Shown here: piece by piece, positions 1-12,138 of the stretch | How positions within the stretch are numbered: position 1 is the stretch's first letter | Layout of the letters: each line of letters begins with the position of its first letter | Origin: Haematobia irritans | Taxonomy: Eukaryota; Arthropoda; Insecta; Diptera; Muscidae | Length of the DNA stretch: 64,000 nucleotides | Direction of reading: 5' to 3' | Assembly: GCF_050003625.1 (NCBI RefSeq) | Contig: NC_134398.1 | Location: forward strand, 103,294,468-103,358,467 | The notes under the pieces: model-generated | Databases searched by the model: none | What the model saw: the letters and a program-made list of their open reading frames with translations, nothing else | Told to the model about the DNA's origin: nothing | Translations under genes and position numbers: made by a program

Positions 1-2077
1 CAAAACGTTTTGTAACTAATTTGATTGTAGCACGTACTCCAGGATGGGCCAAATCATGAACGATTCCCAGCAACTGTTTTCGAAATTCCCTGGGTATGAA
101 AGGACGAACGGTACTTGTGGACGTGTCGCAAAGCAATTCAAGATCACATCCTGAAATTTGAAAAGATTTTAGTACAAGTGAATTAGTTATAATACCTGAT
201 TTTAATTGTTGGAGCTCGACATCAACTTGTTGGGCTTGAGCAATTTTTTGGTAGTCGACAGCTTGATTTGCGGCTGCAATTCTAGAGAGGAAATCAGCAG
301 TCACGTTTTCAGCGCCAGGAGTGTATCTTATGTCCGTTGTGAACTGCCCAATGAAATCTAATTGGCGGGCCCTCCTTGGAGATGCTTTCTCCGATTTCTG
401 ACGAAAAGCGAACGTTAACGGCCGATGATCCGTGACGACGTAGCATCTTCTCCCCTCAAGCAAATACTGGAAGTGATAAACACCCTGGTAAATGGCTGTT
501 AACTCACGGTCGTAGGTACTGTAGTTTCGCTGTGTGTTTGTAAATTTTTTGGAATAAAATCCAAGTGGTTGCAAGGCTCCATCTACACACTGATGCAGGG
601 CGGCTCCGACAGCAATATCTGATGCATCGACATACAGAGCTAAATCCGCGTCTTTGGCTGGGTGGGCCAATGCCACAGCATTTATTAATTCTGACTTACA
701 CTGTTCGAAACAAGCCTCAGTTTCAGCTGTCCACAAAATCGGTGTTGTATCGTTTTTGGAATTTCCTTTTATGAGATTCTGGAGCCTCGATTGATTTTCA
801 ACGGCGTGTGGCAAGAATTTTCTGTAGAAATTTATTATGCCAATAAATCTTTTCAATTCTTTAGCCAATTGAGGTTTGGGAAAATTACGAATCACGGAAA
901 CTTTTTCCGGAAGTGGCCGAATTCCGTCTGCCGTAACAAGATGTCCCAGGAAAGTTATTTCCGATCTCCCAAATTCACACTTAGCACGGTTTATCGCCAG
1001 ATTATTTTCTCGTAAACGCCGGAAAACTTTCCTAAGGTCGCTTTTATGCTGCTCGACACTATGGGACGCTATGAAAATATCATCGATGTACGGGAAAGCG
1101 CAGTCAATGCCACGCAGAACTTCGTTTATCAGCCGCTGGAATGTCTGCGCGGCATTGCGTAACCCAAACGTCATATATTTAAACTCATAGAGCCCAAAAG
1201 GTGTTGTTATGGCAGTTTTGCTGACGTCATCTGGGTGTATCGGGACTTGATGGTAAGCTCTTTGAAGGTCAATTTTTGAAAAGATCCTCTTACCCTTGAT
1301 ATTGCTGGTAAAATCTGTAAGGTATGGCAGCGGGTATCGGTCTGGTATGGTCTGTGCGTTTAGGGCCCGGTAGTCCCCACATGGTCTCCACGTTCCATTA
1401 CTTTTACGTACCATGTGCAGTGGACTCGACCAATTGCTGCTAGACGGCTGGCAAATACCTGATTTAATTAAGAAGTCAAATTCAACTCGCGCCGCCGCCA
1501 GCTTCTCAGGCGACAAACGTCGCGGCCGGGAGAAAACTGGTTGCCCCGTCGTGTCAATTCGATGGAAAGTTGATGATTTTGTTACCGTGCCAGGTGCTGC
1601 CAATTTGGTTATGTCGACAAACTCGTTGACTATGTCGTCGAATGGGTTGTACGAGTGAACCTCAGCGGCATAAATCTTCTCCTGCGTCGTCGTCGCAGCA
1701 TTAAGCTCTGACGTTCTGTGGATTAGACGGTTTCGCGGTAGATCGATCAAAAGGTCGAAATGTCGGATAAAGTCAGCACCAATGATTGGACTAGACACGT
1801 CGGCAACCACAAAAGACCAATCAAAAACGTATTTGAGTCCTAAATCGACCTTTATGCGCCTTTCTCCAAACACTTTAATTGGGGATCTATTTGCGGCATA
1901 CAGTTGAGTCACAGTTGGCTTCATGGTGTCGTTCTTTGCAGTGAGAGGAAGGACAGACACGTCCGCACCTGTATCAACTAAAAACATTTTATTTGAAACA
2001 CGATCTCTCACCTGCAAGCGAAATATTTTGCGTTTCGTGCTCGAATCTTCGCTACAATTCGACACGCGCACCTGGCT
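1..2077 (-). CDS. Ty3/gypsy pol (protease, RT, RNase H, start of integrase), partial
   Basis: This reading frame runs off the left edge of the window. It shows a retropepsin active site (DTGAD at 1961-1975), a reverse transcriptase with the catalytic YIDD box (1079-1090), an RNase H start (LYVDAS near 624-638) and the beginning of the integrase zinc-binding region (HPG...RATxKLV within 1-60). The element copies itself through an RNA intermediate; these enzymes mature gag, make cDNA and insert it. I saw no in-frame stop in this part. It is in the same frame as the upstream gag at 2078-2935, from which it is separated only by a TGA codon at 2078-2080. Gene order PR-RT-RH-INT is Ty3/gypsy type. 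The exact lineage is not certain. Confidence 0.88.
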
Positions 2078-2935
2078 TCATGCTGTTGAACCTTCTGCGC
2101 CATTCGAGACAGCGTTTACCTTGCGATCCTTATGGCGACACGGGCTTCTACATCTACGAGCGCTGCGACCATGGCGTTGATGATACCAGCACTCAGCATC
2201 GGTTGGAGAATTTCGGATTTGTCGGGATTCGTTTCCTGAGGATTTGTATCGCGTACGGCTTTGAGCGGCACGGTTGCGGGAACGAGAGCGGGTAGTCAAC
2301 TTTTCAAAACGCTTATTCAGGCTTGCTATCTCCGCCCGGATCTCCTCCATGGGATCATGACTACTGCTTGAAACAGCACGGATGTGACTGGTAGAAACTG
2401 CATCCACTATAGAATCAGCAATTTTCGTAAACTCTGACGCGGGGCCAGTGGATGCAGCTACTACGGGCTGAACTACGTCTGGCAATCGCTTAATCCAAAG
2501 ACTTTTTAATGCGGCTTCGCCTAATGTCGTTCCGGCTACCCTTTTCATTTCGTGATATAGTTCAGATGGCTTACGATCACCCAGTGGCAACTCAGATAGG
2601 AGACGGTTTAACCTGCGCTGTTCGCTGTCGGCAAAATGCTCAATTATTTTGGACCGAATGTATTCGTATCTTTCCACTTGTGGCATGGCCGCAATTACAT
2701 CTGTGAGCTGGGAAATTACACTGGGGTCCAATGCCGCCAAAACTGTCGCAGTCTTTTGCCGATCAGCAGAAATTCCCGAGGCGGTGAACCAAAAATCCAT
2801 CGTGACGAACCAGGACTCTATGTTGGAACTGGACAAAACCGGCAATGGAAGACGTGCATAAACAACAGAAACGTTTGCAGTTTCCTGAGCACTTTGGTCT
2901 TCTCCCAATTTCTGGGCGTCACTCTCGTCGATCAT
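2078..2935 (-). CDS. Ty3/gypsy gag (285 aa)
   Basis: Structural protein of the retroelement, which packages its RNA. The central part (LDPSVISQLTDVI, then EHFADSEQRRLNRLLSE) is the capsid-like region of insect gypsy gag proteins. A basic serine/arginine stretch is followed by one cysteine/histidine knuckle (CWYHQRHGRSARRCRSPC) near the C-terminus, which is the expected nucleic-acid binding module. The start is the ATG at 2935, 163 bp after the primer binding site. The ORF ends in TGA at 2078-2080 and the same frame continues directly into protease, so either readthrough or a nonsense mutation is implied. Confidence 0.85.
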   Translation of the reverse strand: MIDESDAQKLGEDQSAQETANVSVVYARLPLPVLSSSNIESWFVTMDFWFTASGISADRQKTATVLAALDPSVISQLTDVIAAMPQVERYEYIRSKIIEHFADSEQRRLNRLLSELPLGDRKPSELYHEMKRVAGTTLGEAALKSLWIKRLPDVVQPVVAASTGPASEFTKIADSIVDAVSTSHIRAVSSSSHDPMEEIRAEIASLNKRFEKLTTRSRSRNRAAQSRTRYKSSGNESRQIRNSPTDAECWYHQRHGRSARRCRSPCRHKDRKVNAVSNGAEGSTA

Positions 2936-3097
2936 TTTGAGGTTATGCAGCGCACCAATTAAAAACGTGGAAAGGCTTCAACTTGTACTTGATCGAATAT
3001 ATTTGATGCCGCTGTATGCCACACTTACCCAAGCGTGGAATTGAAATAAAAAATTACGATTCAGAAACACTTTAAAAAATCTTCGCCGTACCACGGG

Positions 3098-3115
3098 ATC
3101 ACGTCGGGGTCACCA
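3098..3115 (-). promoter_or_regulatory. Primer binding site, complementary to tRNA-Trp
   Basis: The plus strand here reads as the last 18 bases of a eukaryotic tRNA-Trp including CCA (ATCACGTCGGGGTCACCA). On the element's minus strand it is therefore an 18-base tRNA-Trp primer site. It starts 3 bp inside the LTR end at 3119, the normal position for minus-strand DNA priming. This fixes both the strand and the LTR boundary. Confidence 0.85.
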
Positions 3116-3118
3116 CTT

Positions 3119-4085
<967 letters not shown>

Positions 4086-4103
4086 GCCCCACGCCGGGCG
4101 CCA
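4086..4103 (-). promoter_or_regulatory. tRNA-Lys-like primer binding site of a second LTR element remnant
   Basis: The plus strand reads GCCCCACGCCGGGCGCCA, close to the 3' end of tRNA-Lys(CTT) apart from two adjacent bases in the middle. It resembles the block at 44536-44556 that precedes the large LTR in this window, including the preceding 'CAG'. A TG dinucleotide starts at 4109, where the LTR would begin. No gag or pol of this element is present. Confidence 0.5.
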
Positions 4104-4108
4104 ATTAT

Positions 4109-4290
4109 TGTAAAGAACACGACATCATGTTTGTAAACACCCTCCGCAGGAGGCGTCTGATTCGAGCAAAATTGTAAATTTCCTCGGGACTAGTAAGATG
4201 TCAAGGACTACGGGAGTCTATAGTGCTAGCAAGAGCAGTCGGTTGGGGGTTCGCGTCCCTGTCAAATACTAGTCAAAATTGACAATACAA
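4109..4290 (-). mobile_element. Probable LTR fragment beside the primer site
   Basis: Placed only because an LTR should adjoin a primer binding site. The sequence starts TGTAAAGAAC on the plus strand. The far end is not defined: no partner LTR and no terminal CA with a target duplication could be found, so the right limit is approximate. Confidence 0.35.
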
Positions 4291-5124
4291 TAATAATTAG
4301 TTTAAAGACTCCCTTTTTAACAAGACAAATAATAATATTAAACTAAATGGATCCGTTACTATATAACACAACTAAAAATTATGCCCCAAAACTTATAGTA
4401 ACAACAAATTTGAAGAGAAAATAAGAGGCCAGGCTCGATAATTGTAAGGGATCCCTCTGCTGTTATTTGGGGATCATGTCTCTTTACCCTCCCTTCCTAA
4501 TGTTCTACGACTTCTAATTTTTATGTAGAACCCTAAACAAGAATGAAAATTTACTGTCTTACTTTACGTTCCACATCATGTTATAGAGAAACCCTTTATT
4601 TTAATTTAGCAATCCATAACGATATAGTGTATAAATTTATTCAAGGCATTTAGAAAAATTTACTTATAACTATAAAAAAATACCAACAAGCAATATAATA
4701 ACAATGAATTTCTATTTTTTAAGGGGAGGGCAATATTTACACATTTTACACAATTTTAAATTATCTATTTAAACAATTTATTAAGTTTAACAACTCTAAC
4801 CGTTTTATATATTCAACAAGATATTTTGAAATTTCAACAAATTAATTTTTAATATGTAATGAATCGAATATATTTTCCTTTTGAGTGTAGGGTGCAAATT
4901 CCTGAATGTCATTTACAGAAAACACGAAAAAAATTAATGAGTTAGAAAGAAGAAGAAAAAACAAACTGAAATTTCATTGATCGTTATGTACGTAGGTATG
5001 TTCGACATTTAGGACAACGGAATTAAAGACTACGATATCATTTCATTGATTATATTCAAAAACCAAAAAAAAAAGAAGAAAATATGTGCATAAGGAAGAA
5101 ATTAAACAAACAAAAGAGACTTAC
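4291..5124. other. AT-rich DNA, probably intron of a host gene
   Basis: No gene or repeat recognised. It is interpreted as intronic only because a spliced-looking exon lies at 5125-5200. Confidence 0.3.
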
Positions 5125-5200
5125 CAACATCGGCGAAGCTTGAAGAGGCCTTTTCCAGCTGCATGATGTCTGGTTTGTTGCTATCCAAAATTTCGATGAG
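5125..5200 (-). CDS. Isolated internal exon of an unrecognised host gene (76 bp)
   Basis: On the minus strand a polypyrimidine-rich acceptor (TTTCTCTAG) precedes 5200 and a strong donor (GTAAGTC) follows 5125. Between them one frame is open for 25 codons plus one base and reads LIEILDSNKPDIMQLEKASS followed by SFADV. The residue mix and GC-rich third positions contrast sharply with the surrounding AT-rich DNA, as expected for a conserved coding exon. I do not recognise the protein. Neighbouring exons must lie outside the window or beyond the transposons, so the flanks would be long introns. It does not match the LTR element proteins nearby. Confidence 0.6.
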
Positions 5201-5485
5201 CTAGAGAAATATTAAATGCACCTATTTGTTGTTCTAATTCCTTTTTCTATCTTAGCTATTTGTTGTTGTTATTACTTATCTCCATATTCTTTTTTTTTAC
5301 ACTAATTATACAACTTGTTGAAAATTTGTATAGATTAAAAAAAAATCCTTAATTTTGTCATTTTCATGACACGAAAATCTATATTATTTACCTTATTTAG
5401 GGCACCAAATTATATTTAAATTTATCTTGAAAATGTCATTAGTAATATTCATATTTTTAACCGTCATTTATACACTACTTTTAAT

Positions 5486-5666
<181 letters not shown>

Positions 5667-7148
5667 ACGCTGTGAAAGCCAATCACAATTCACGAGTTTA
5701 ATTAAATTTTTGCAAATTTTAATTACGTTTAAATTCTTTCTTCGATGTTAAAAGTTCCATTGTCATTCACAAAATTTTTTAAACTGATGAATGAAAATAC
5801 TGAAACAAAACTGTGACTTGTGATTTCTTTCATTCTATGTTATTTGCTACTCTCCTGATTTTTTTTTTTTTTACATGGTCTCTCGCTGTTAAATTAACAT
5901 CGTTTATACTGTACAGAAAAATATTCTCATATTTTGTTTAACAGAGATTTCTTGTGATTACAGAAGTTGTTGATATTTAAAAAAAAAAAAATTAATTAAT
6001 TAAGTTTAGAAGAAACTTAATTAAGATTAATCTACAAATTGTAATTGAAGGCCAAATAGTTTTGAAACATTATTTTTAGCAAAACAAATGAATTCCTATA
6101 AATTTATCCTATTTTATTTATCCTAAAATTATCCTTTAAATTTGAGTAGTATTTTACTGGAAATTTTTGTTGAAATATTAAGGGGCTAGAACCTTCAGTA
6201 GATTACCCAATAAATTTTTGTGGGACCACGTTGTCAGCATCACATGTCTCAGTTTTTACATGACCAAGATCCGAATCGTCTTCAGGTTTTTATTGTTTTA
6301 TTTCCAGACCTTAGGAAAAAATGGTTTTAGGATGTAGGATTGGTCGTAATTATTTCCAAAGTGCCCACTTGTTTATTCTGAATTCGGATGTATGGCTAGC
6401 CGGTTTATACTGTCAAAATGTTCCCGAAATAATCGCACCAGGGTAAGTGGATTTTGGGATCTCTTTATAAGCATTAAAGCTGAGAGCCCCAGGACTTGAT
6501 GAGCTGGTCCACTCCCCTATAGAAAATTAGGGACCGATTCTTTAATGCTACTACAAAAAAATCATTATAATTTGCATTACCTGGTATAATAGATAATAAT
6601 GTTTAATAAACGAATTTGAAGAACTTAATTAACAGTTCGCTTGTCCGAAACGAGTATGCACCACAGAATTTAGCAGAAATTTAAGAAATCGGCTTTGAAA
6701 ATTAACTCTTTAACTTAATAAAAAAAAAGCCAATTGTAATTTTCTTATCCAAAACTCCCGCACATTTATTATCACGTGGGATACTGTCATTAGATTTTAA
6801 ATCGGATTTCTCACGGTCGATGTGAACTGTGTGGCTGATAAAAGAAAAAGAACGAATATGAGATGGCTTTAACAATATCTCAAGATGAAGAAGAGCCGGA
6901 TCTTTCCAGCCTTTATATCATATGGTGATATTGCCAGTTTGAAAAAGAGAAAAAAAAATCCGTGCAATGGGACACCCTGTAGTGCTCGAGTAAATCACTG
7001 TTTAATGAAATTCGACTATTGTGATCGATTCACATTAGCGATTAAATTCTAATTTTTCCTTTAATTGATAGCAGGGATAAAAAAACAAACATTATCGAAT
7101 TACTTATTATTTTTCCCCAGTTATAAACCGATAGAAAATATTAAAGTA
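5667..7148. other. AT-rich non-coding DNA
   Basis: No coding frame, RNA gene or clear repeat boundary was seen in this stretch. Confidence 0.4.
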
Positions 7149-7213
7149 CACGGAAAGAAAAGAATTCTGTCTTGAAAATTAAATGAAACAGAAAAAAATG
7201 TTTTCCTTGGGTG
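7149..7213. mobile_element. Possible 65-bp miniature inverted-repeat element
   Basis: Ends are imperfect inverted repeats (CACGGAAAGAAAA and TTTTCCTTGGGTG) flanked by TA on both sides. Similar in style to the TA-inserting element at 41315 but much shorter. The match is short and could be chance. Confidence 0.35.
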
Positions 7214-7304
7214 TACAAGACTAAATTTGTCTAGTAAAAAAAATTGGCATAGCAGTTCCATGGTTGATTAATAAAAAGTCCACAACAATACAGGAAATTC
7301 TATA

Positions 7305-9258
7305 TCTGCCTCTCTAGTCTCCTCTAAGACAAGAGTGGCGCCGATAAAGACATTATCCATTCCGCGTTTGGAATTATGTGGCGCTACTTTGCTTGCCGAA
7401 ATGGTTGATGCTGTTATTCCTCAGTTGAATGTGGACAATTATGAGACATTTTGCTGGACAGATTCCACTATTGTGTTATCTTGGTTGGCAAAACGTCCAT
7501 GTTTTTGGACCACTTTTGTGGCAAATAGAGTATCCAAAATAGTTGAAGTCATTAATCCGTCGAATTGGTCCCATGTCAATTCCGAATCAAATCCTGCCGA
7601 TTTTGCTAGCCGGGGTATAAACCCTCAAGAAATTCTGGAGAATCGATTGTGGTGGAATGGGCCTGAATGGCTCAAATATGATCCGGAAGAGTGGCCTCAA
7701 CTCAGTAATACCGTCTTAGAAGAGATTCAGATTGAGAAAAAAATCATTGCAAGTCCATTTCAACTATTTTAATGACTTTGAAGATATTCTCGATCGGTTT
7801 TCGTCTTTTCCCAAAAGCTATCCGCGTCGTTTCCTACATATACCGGTTTTATTTCCACACGCATCCTCGATACCGATTGAATTACCACATCACTTCCAAA
7901 CACATCCTGCCGTCCGAAATAATTATGACGCAAAGTAGATTAATTTCAATTACTCAAAAGGCCTATTATCCTGATGAATATTTATCCTTGTTTTCGAAAA
8001 AGCATCTTGCAAAATCTAGTCCTATTTTCAACCTTAACCCGTTTTGCGATTCTGAAGGTGTATTACGCCTCTGCGGAAGACTTGCCGCAGCTCCATCCTT
8101 GACCTACAATGAGAGGCATCCAATATTAATTCCTTACAACCGTCAATTTGCACGTTTGTTAATCCGTTTTATCCGTGATATAACACTTCACGGGGGCAAT
8201 CAACTAGTCCTGAGACTAGTTCGAATGCAATATTGGATTCCGAAAGTTAAGAACCTAATAAAAACAATTATACACCAATGCAAAATTTGCGTCATTTACA
8301 AACGAAGATGCCAAACTCAGCTGATGTCTACATTGCCCCCCGAAAGATCCGAGTATAGTCGTCCTTTTTTTCGTACTGGTCTAGATTTCGCAGGACCTTT
8401 TGATATAAAAAGTTATAGTGGTAGAGCATGTCGGATATCTAAGGGATATGTATGCGTATTTATATGCTTTTCAACAAAAGCGATCCATTTAGAGGCGACC
8501 ACTGATCTGTCAACTTCCACTTTTTAGCTGCCTTTAGTCGATTTATTTCCCGTCGAGGATGTCCAATGCATCTTTACTCCGACAATGGCACAACCTTTGT
8601 TGGAGCATCCAAAATATTAGCGAAGGAATTTATCCTGACGTCGCAGCAGGCAGTATTATCCAACTACTCCCACCAGAATATATCCTGGCATTTTATTCCC
8701 CCCGGTGCCCCCCATATGGGAGGCCTTTGGGAAGCCGGGGTAAAAAGTTTCAAACTTCATTTTCGGAAAATTGCCGGAAACTCCAAATACACATTCGAGG
8801 AGTTTCAAACTCTTCTGTCCAGAATATTCCTACCTTAATTCTCGGCCATTGTCCCCTATGTCTCAATCCCCTACGGATTTAAATGCACTTACTCCAGGAC
8901 ATTTCCTTATTGGTTCTCCTATCCTTGCTCCTATCGATCCAAATGTTCGTGAAGCTCCTATTTCTCTAATTAATCGATGGCAGAAACTTAAACCCATCAA
9001 TCAACATTTTTGTACACGATGGAAGGATGAATATTTAAAAGAGCTTCATAAGCGGCACAAGTGGCAAACGCCATCAAAGAACATAGAGAAAGACATGTTG
9101 GTTGTAGTTCGAGAAGAAATTCTTGGCGATTAGGTCGAATTTCCAAAATATTTCCTGGAAGTGACAATAGGGTTCGAGTTGTTGAAATAGTTACTGAAAG
9201 GGGTGTTATCACAAGACCAATAACCAAATTGGTTATACTACCCTCAGATAGCACCTAA
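7305..9258 (+). pseudogene. BEL/Pao pol remnant (RNase H and integrase), frameshifted
   Basis: A 5'-truncated pol. The first part (7305-7730) has the BEL/Pao signature TRVAPIKTLSIPRLELCGA, followed by an RNase H-like region (FCWTDSTIVLSWL, then NPADFASRG). The integrase zinc-binding segment (HGGNQLVLRLVRMQYWIP, then CKIC) is at 8190-8300, the catalytic core (GLDFAGPF, then SDNGTTFVG, then PPGAPHMGGLWEAGVKSFK) at 8380-8760, and the BEL-type C-terminus (ALTPGHFLIG, then WRLGRI) at 8880-9260. The reading frame changes several times (near 7770, 8525, 8830 and 9120). At 8525 one T is missing from a T run. It is therefore inactive. It is followed after 73 bp by an uninterrupted zinc-knuckle/protease ORF on the same strand. 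Confidence 0.88.
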
Positions 9259-9331
9259 GTCTCAGATTCGTATTATTTTCCTTTATACTTAAGTTAGTTT
9301 TTGTTTTATGTTTCATATATTGTAGTTCACT

Positions 9332-10140
9332 ATGCGTAGTAATCGTGCTAGTAAAGAAACCAATCGTCGCCAATACACATGCCGTCTTTGTCGATATCCG
9401 CATGCTTTGCGAAAATGCCGTCGATTTCTAGCTATGAACGTGAGCCAAAGAGAACACGTGGTTAAATCGTATGGATATTGCATCAATTGTCTGGCGCATA
9501 CCCACTCCGAAGGATCATGCTTCACAAGAACAGGATGTAGAATTTGCCATGAGAAGCATCATACACTAATCCATGTTCATCCTAGACTACAAAGTAAAAG
9601 AACTCGGTATACGAAGGGTAACTCCACAAAATTTGCCTCCAAAGAACAATCTCTCCGAAAAAGTGTAGCTTCCGCCAAGCCGTCCTCCGGTCCAGTTGCT
9701 AACAATCCAAAGGAAGACATTTCAAAATCACCAAGGGCATCCACTTCTAAAACTTCTCTATCCGCATTAATGAGACAGAACTCCGTCACAATCTTGCCTA
9801 CAATGCTTGTTAAAATCATCTGTAAAGAGGACACCAATGTAATTCGATGCCTCTTAGATTCGGGTGCACGATCCAGTTATATATGCTCAAAAGTTGTCGA
9901 AAAACTTGGTTTGACGACTCTAACTTTAGACGAAGAATCCATTTGTCCTCTCACCCTAATATCTGTGCACGATCCAAGTGTCAAAATTCCAGCAATCCTT
10001 AAAACGAACAGTCGTGTTTCAATATCAACACCACGCAGAGCTATATCCACTTCTCTCCTGAAACATTTCCATAATGTAGTCTTAGCAGACTCCAAATTCT
10101 ACCATCCTGCGCCAATCGACGTCGTCATTGGGGTTGATAT
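9332..10140 (+). CDS. BEL/Pao-type zinc-knuckle and DUF1758 retropepsin ORF, first part (cut by insertion)
   Basis: Starts at ATG 9332. Residues ~15-85 hold three cysteine/histidine clusters (CRLCRYPHALRKC, CINCLAHTHSEGSC, CRICHEKHHTLIH), as in BEL/Pao gag ends. A retropepsin follows, with the active site LLDSGARSSYI near residue 173. The domain is incomplete at 10140, where the large LTR element begins. After removing that insertion and one copy of the 4-bp duplication, the frame continues at 47996-48098 and finishes the protease domain. The undisturbed ORF would be 303 codons plus stop. It has no lesion although the adjacent pol is badly decayed. It could be a separate element gene or a relict under constraint. 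Proteases of this family process gag-pol polyproteins. Confidence 0.85.
10137..10140. repeat. Target-site duplication ATAT (left copy)
   Basis: ATAT immediately left of the LTR at 10141. The matching copy is at 47992-47995 right of the other LTR. Removing one copy restores an open frame across the junction, which independently supports a 4-bp duplication. Confidence 0.88.
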
Positions 10141-10755
10141 TGTCACAGCCCGGAGGCTACCGCCATCTGGAGGGAGGAACTGAATTGCCGTACGCTGGTT
10201 GCTGAACGGTGTTGCCGGCTTTTGGCTCAGTCTGTGGGGCGCGGTTCATTGGTAACTCAGTCCTCTGGCAGCTGACAAAAAAACTAAACATTCAACCAGC
10301 TTTGGAGGACAGCACAAAGACCAACAGGTACGTATCACAAAAATTACTATCCACACAACTTACCACCCATATTGGCTTGCTGGCATGCCGGTTTTCCAAG
10401 GCCACGGGCCTGACCCTCCCCAACCATGGTGTCCCCGTGGCCCATCAACTCGGGACACCCCAAACGCTACTCACCTGTTTTTCAAATCACCTTTTACCTT
10501 CCCCTTTTAAAATTCCCTTATTCCTCCATATTTAAATTCATTTTTACACGCCAATATTTCAATTCATAACGTTATAAAAGTTTTAAGGTTTTATTGAAAC
10601 TAACTCTAACAATATTTTCTATTTAAAACAAAACCCAAAAACAAAATATATAAAAATTCTATTACTAATTATTGTTTTTCTTTTATTTTCCAGGAATAAC
10701 TGATGAAACCGTCTTCCTCCTTTTCGTTTCCTGTCTTTTCCGTCCGTCCGTCAAG

Positions 10756-10824
10756 GTAAGATAAGTATAGTGTAACGTCAAGTAGTTTTCTGTTAATAAA
10801 AATTTGTATTTTTCTTCTTTTCAG
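10756..10824 (+). other. Antisense intron-like segment in the LTR (69 bp)
   Basis: Donor CAAG|GTAAGA and acceptor TTCTTCTTTTCAG on the plus strand, 69 bp apart. Conserved at 45180-45248 in the other LTR. The preceding exon-like block starts after a TTTTCCAG acceptor at 10694. Confidence 0.45.
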
Positions 10825-11351
10825 ATGTAGTTTTTGTTTACAAGGAATCACTGTCCGGCCTAGAGTCTTATGGGGAACACATTAGACATATATATGGGGG
10901 ACACACTCTCTTTGTCCACGCAGTTTAAAATAGAGTCCTAGGGTGAGCTCAGCCTAACACTATTGTCCAAAACTGACACTATTTACAAAACCCAAATGTT
11001 AATGACTATCCCCCTTAATACCCTACAGCAAACTAGTGAAAAAGTGCCACTACACTTATTAATATTTAAACAATTTTTATTTACAGAAGCGAAAAAGTCT
11101 CAGTCTGTCCGTCCGTCAACGTCCAAATATTGTCCAAGTATTGTAAGACTACGAAAACAAAAGTAGCACGATACCTGGGCGCTGTAGGATGACCAGCGCA
11201 ACACAATTACACCCAACTGAAGATGATGACAACGATGAATTGATACCAACACCTAGCAATGGATGGAAATGGGTCACCAGGGTCATATGAATCCTGTCTG
11301 CCGGGAATGCTTGGGGCCGCAAATGTAGTGTCGAATGGATGTGGACGTTCG

Positions 11352-11421
11352 GTGAGTATAGCAATGGTTTAGATTGATGGTTTTCCTTTTTATTTAAAAT
11401 GTCTTTCTTTCTTTTTTCCAG
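11352..11421 (+). other. Antisense intron-like segment in the LTR (70 bp)
   Basis: Donor TTCG|GTGAGT at 11351/11352 and acceptor TTTTTTCCAG ending at 11421 on the plus strand. The same signals are conserved in the other LTR (near 47205-47276). The length is typical of fly introns. Splicing is inferred, not shown. Confidence 0.4.
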
Positions 11422-12138
11422 GTTGTCTTTTTATATTTTACAATTTATTTCTTTTTATTATAGTCTATTTGCCTTTTCCTTTTATTAAAGTTCTCCCTCT
11501 TCTTGTTTCCTTTCGTTACAGGTTACTTATAATTTAGCATTTAAGATTAGCTTTTAAGTTTGTTCACTTTTCTTTTAATTTTTAAATTGTATTGTACTTT
11601 TCTTTTAGCTTTTAAGTTTAGTTTTAAGTCTATTTTAACTTTTCTTCTTCAATGTATAAGTTTAGCATTAGGTCTATTTCACAGTAGCATCGAATCTTGC
11701 CAATATTTAGCACAATAAACAGTTTCATTTGCCAATAATAAAGATAAACATTTGTTTATATTTGTTTCGATTGTCTTGTGTTTTTATTTACACGACTTTT
11801 GGGTACATTCGGCAGACTTTCACAACTTCAAAAAAAACAACCGCACTTTCTTTCAACCATCAACCTCACTCGCTCGCGTCCAAAACCAGAATAATCTGAC
11901 GCTCAAACTCCAAAATCCTCCATTATTCACGCTTCATTCGCCATCATCCCAAGCTTTCCCAGCCATTTTATTACCAAATTCCAAAACACCATCCAACCCT
12001 AATCATCTGTCAGACATCCTCTCATAGAGAATGTTTATTGATGTCCATCATCTCTCCCTCTGCCTATTTCCTCATGTAGCCAACAGATGGCGCTGACCTA
12101 TCTAGTATTACCAATCTAACTAGTGGGCGCACATGACA

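Larger units (their letters stand above)
10141..12138 (-). repeat. 3' LTR of the giant element (1998 bp)
   Basis: Nearly identical to 44562-47991 once the 1.43-kb insertion in the latter is ignored. I counted about 17 base differences and two small indels. The left edge adjoins the ATAT duplication and BEL coding sequence; the right edge adjoins internal DNA. On the plus (antisense) strand it contains well-formed splice signals, e.g. introns 10756-10824 and 11352-11421. No clear polypurine tract is visible at 12139-12160. Confidence 0.9.

Noticed and set aside
4225..4262. B-box-like GGTTCGCGTCC, possible pol III gene
   Set aside because: No A box at the right spacing and no tRNA fold.
10141..12138. 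Interpretation of this LTR as a solo LTR
   Set aside because: Its left flank and the right flank of the LTR at 47991 share ATAT and restore one ORF, while its own two flanks do not match.
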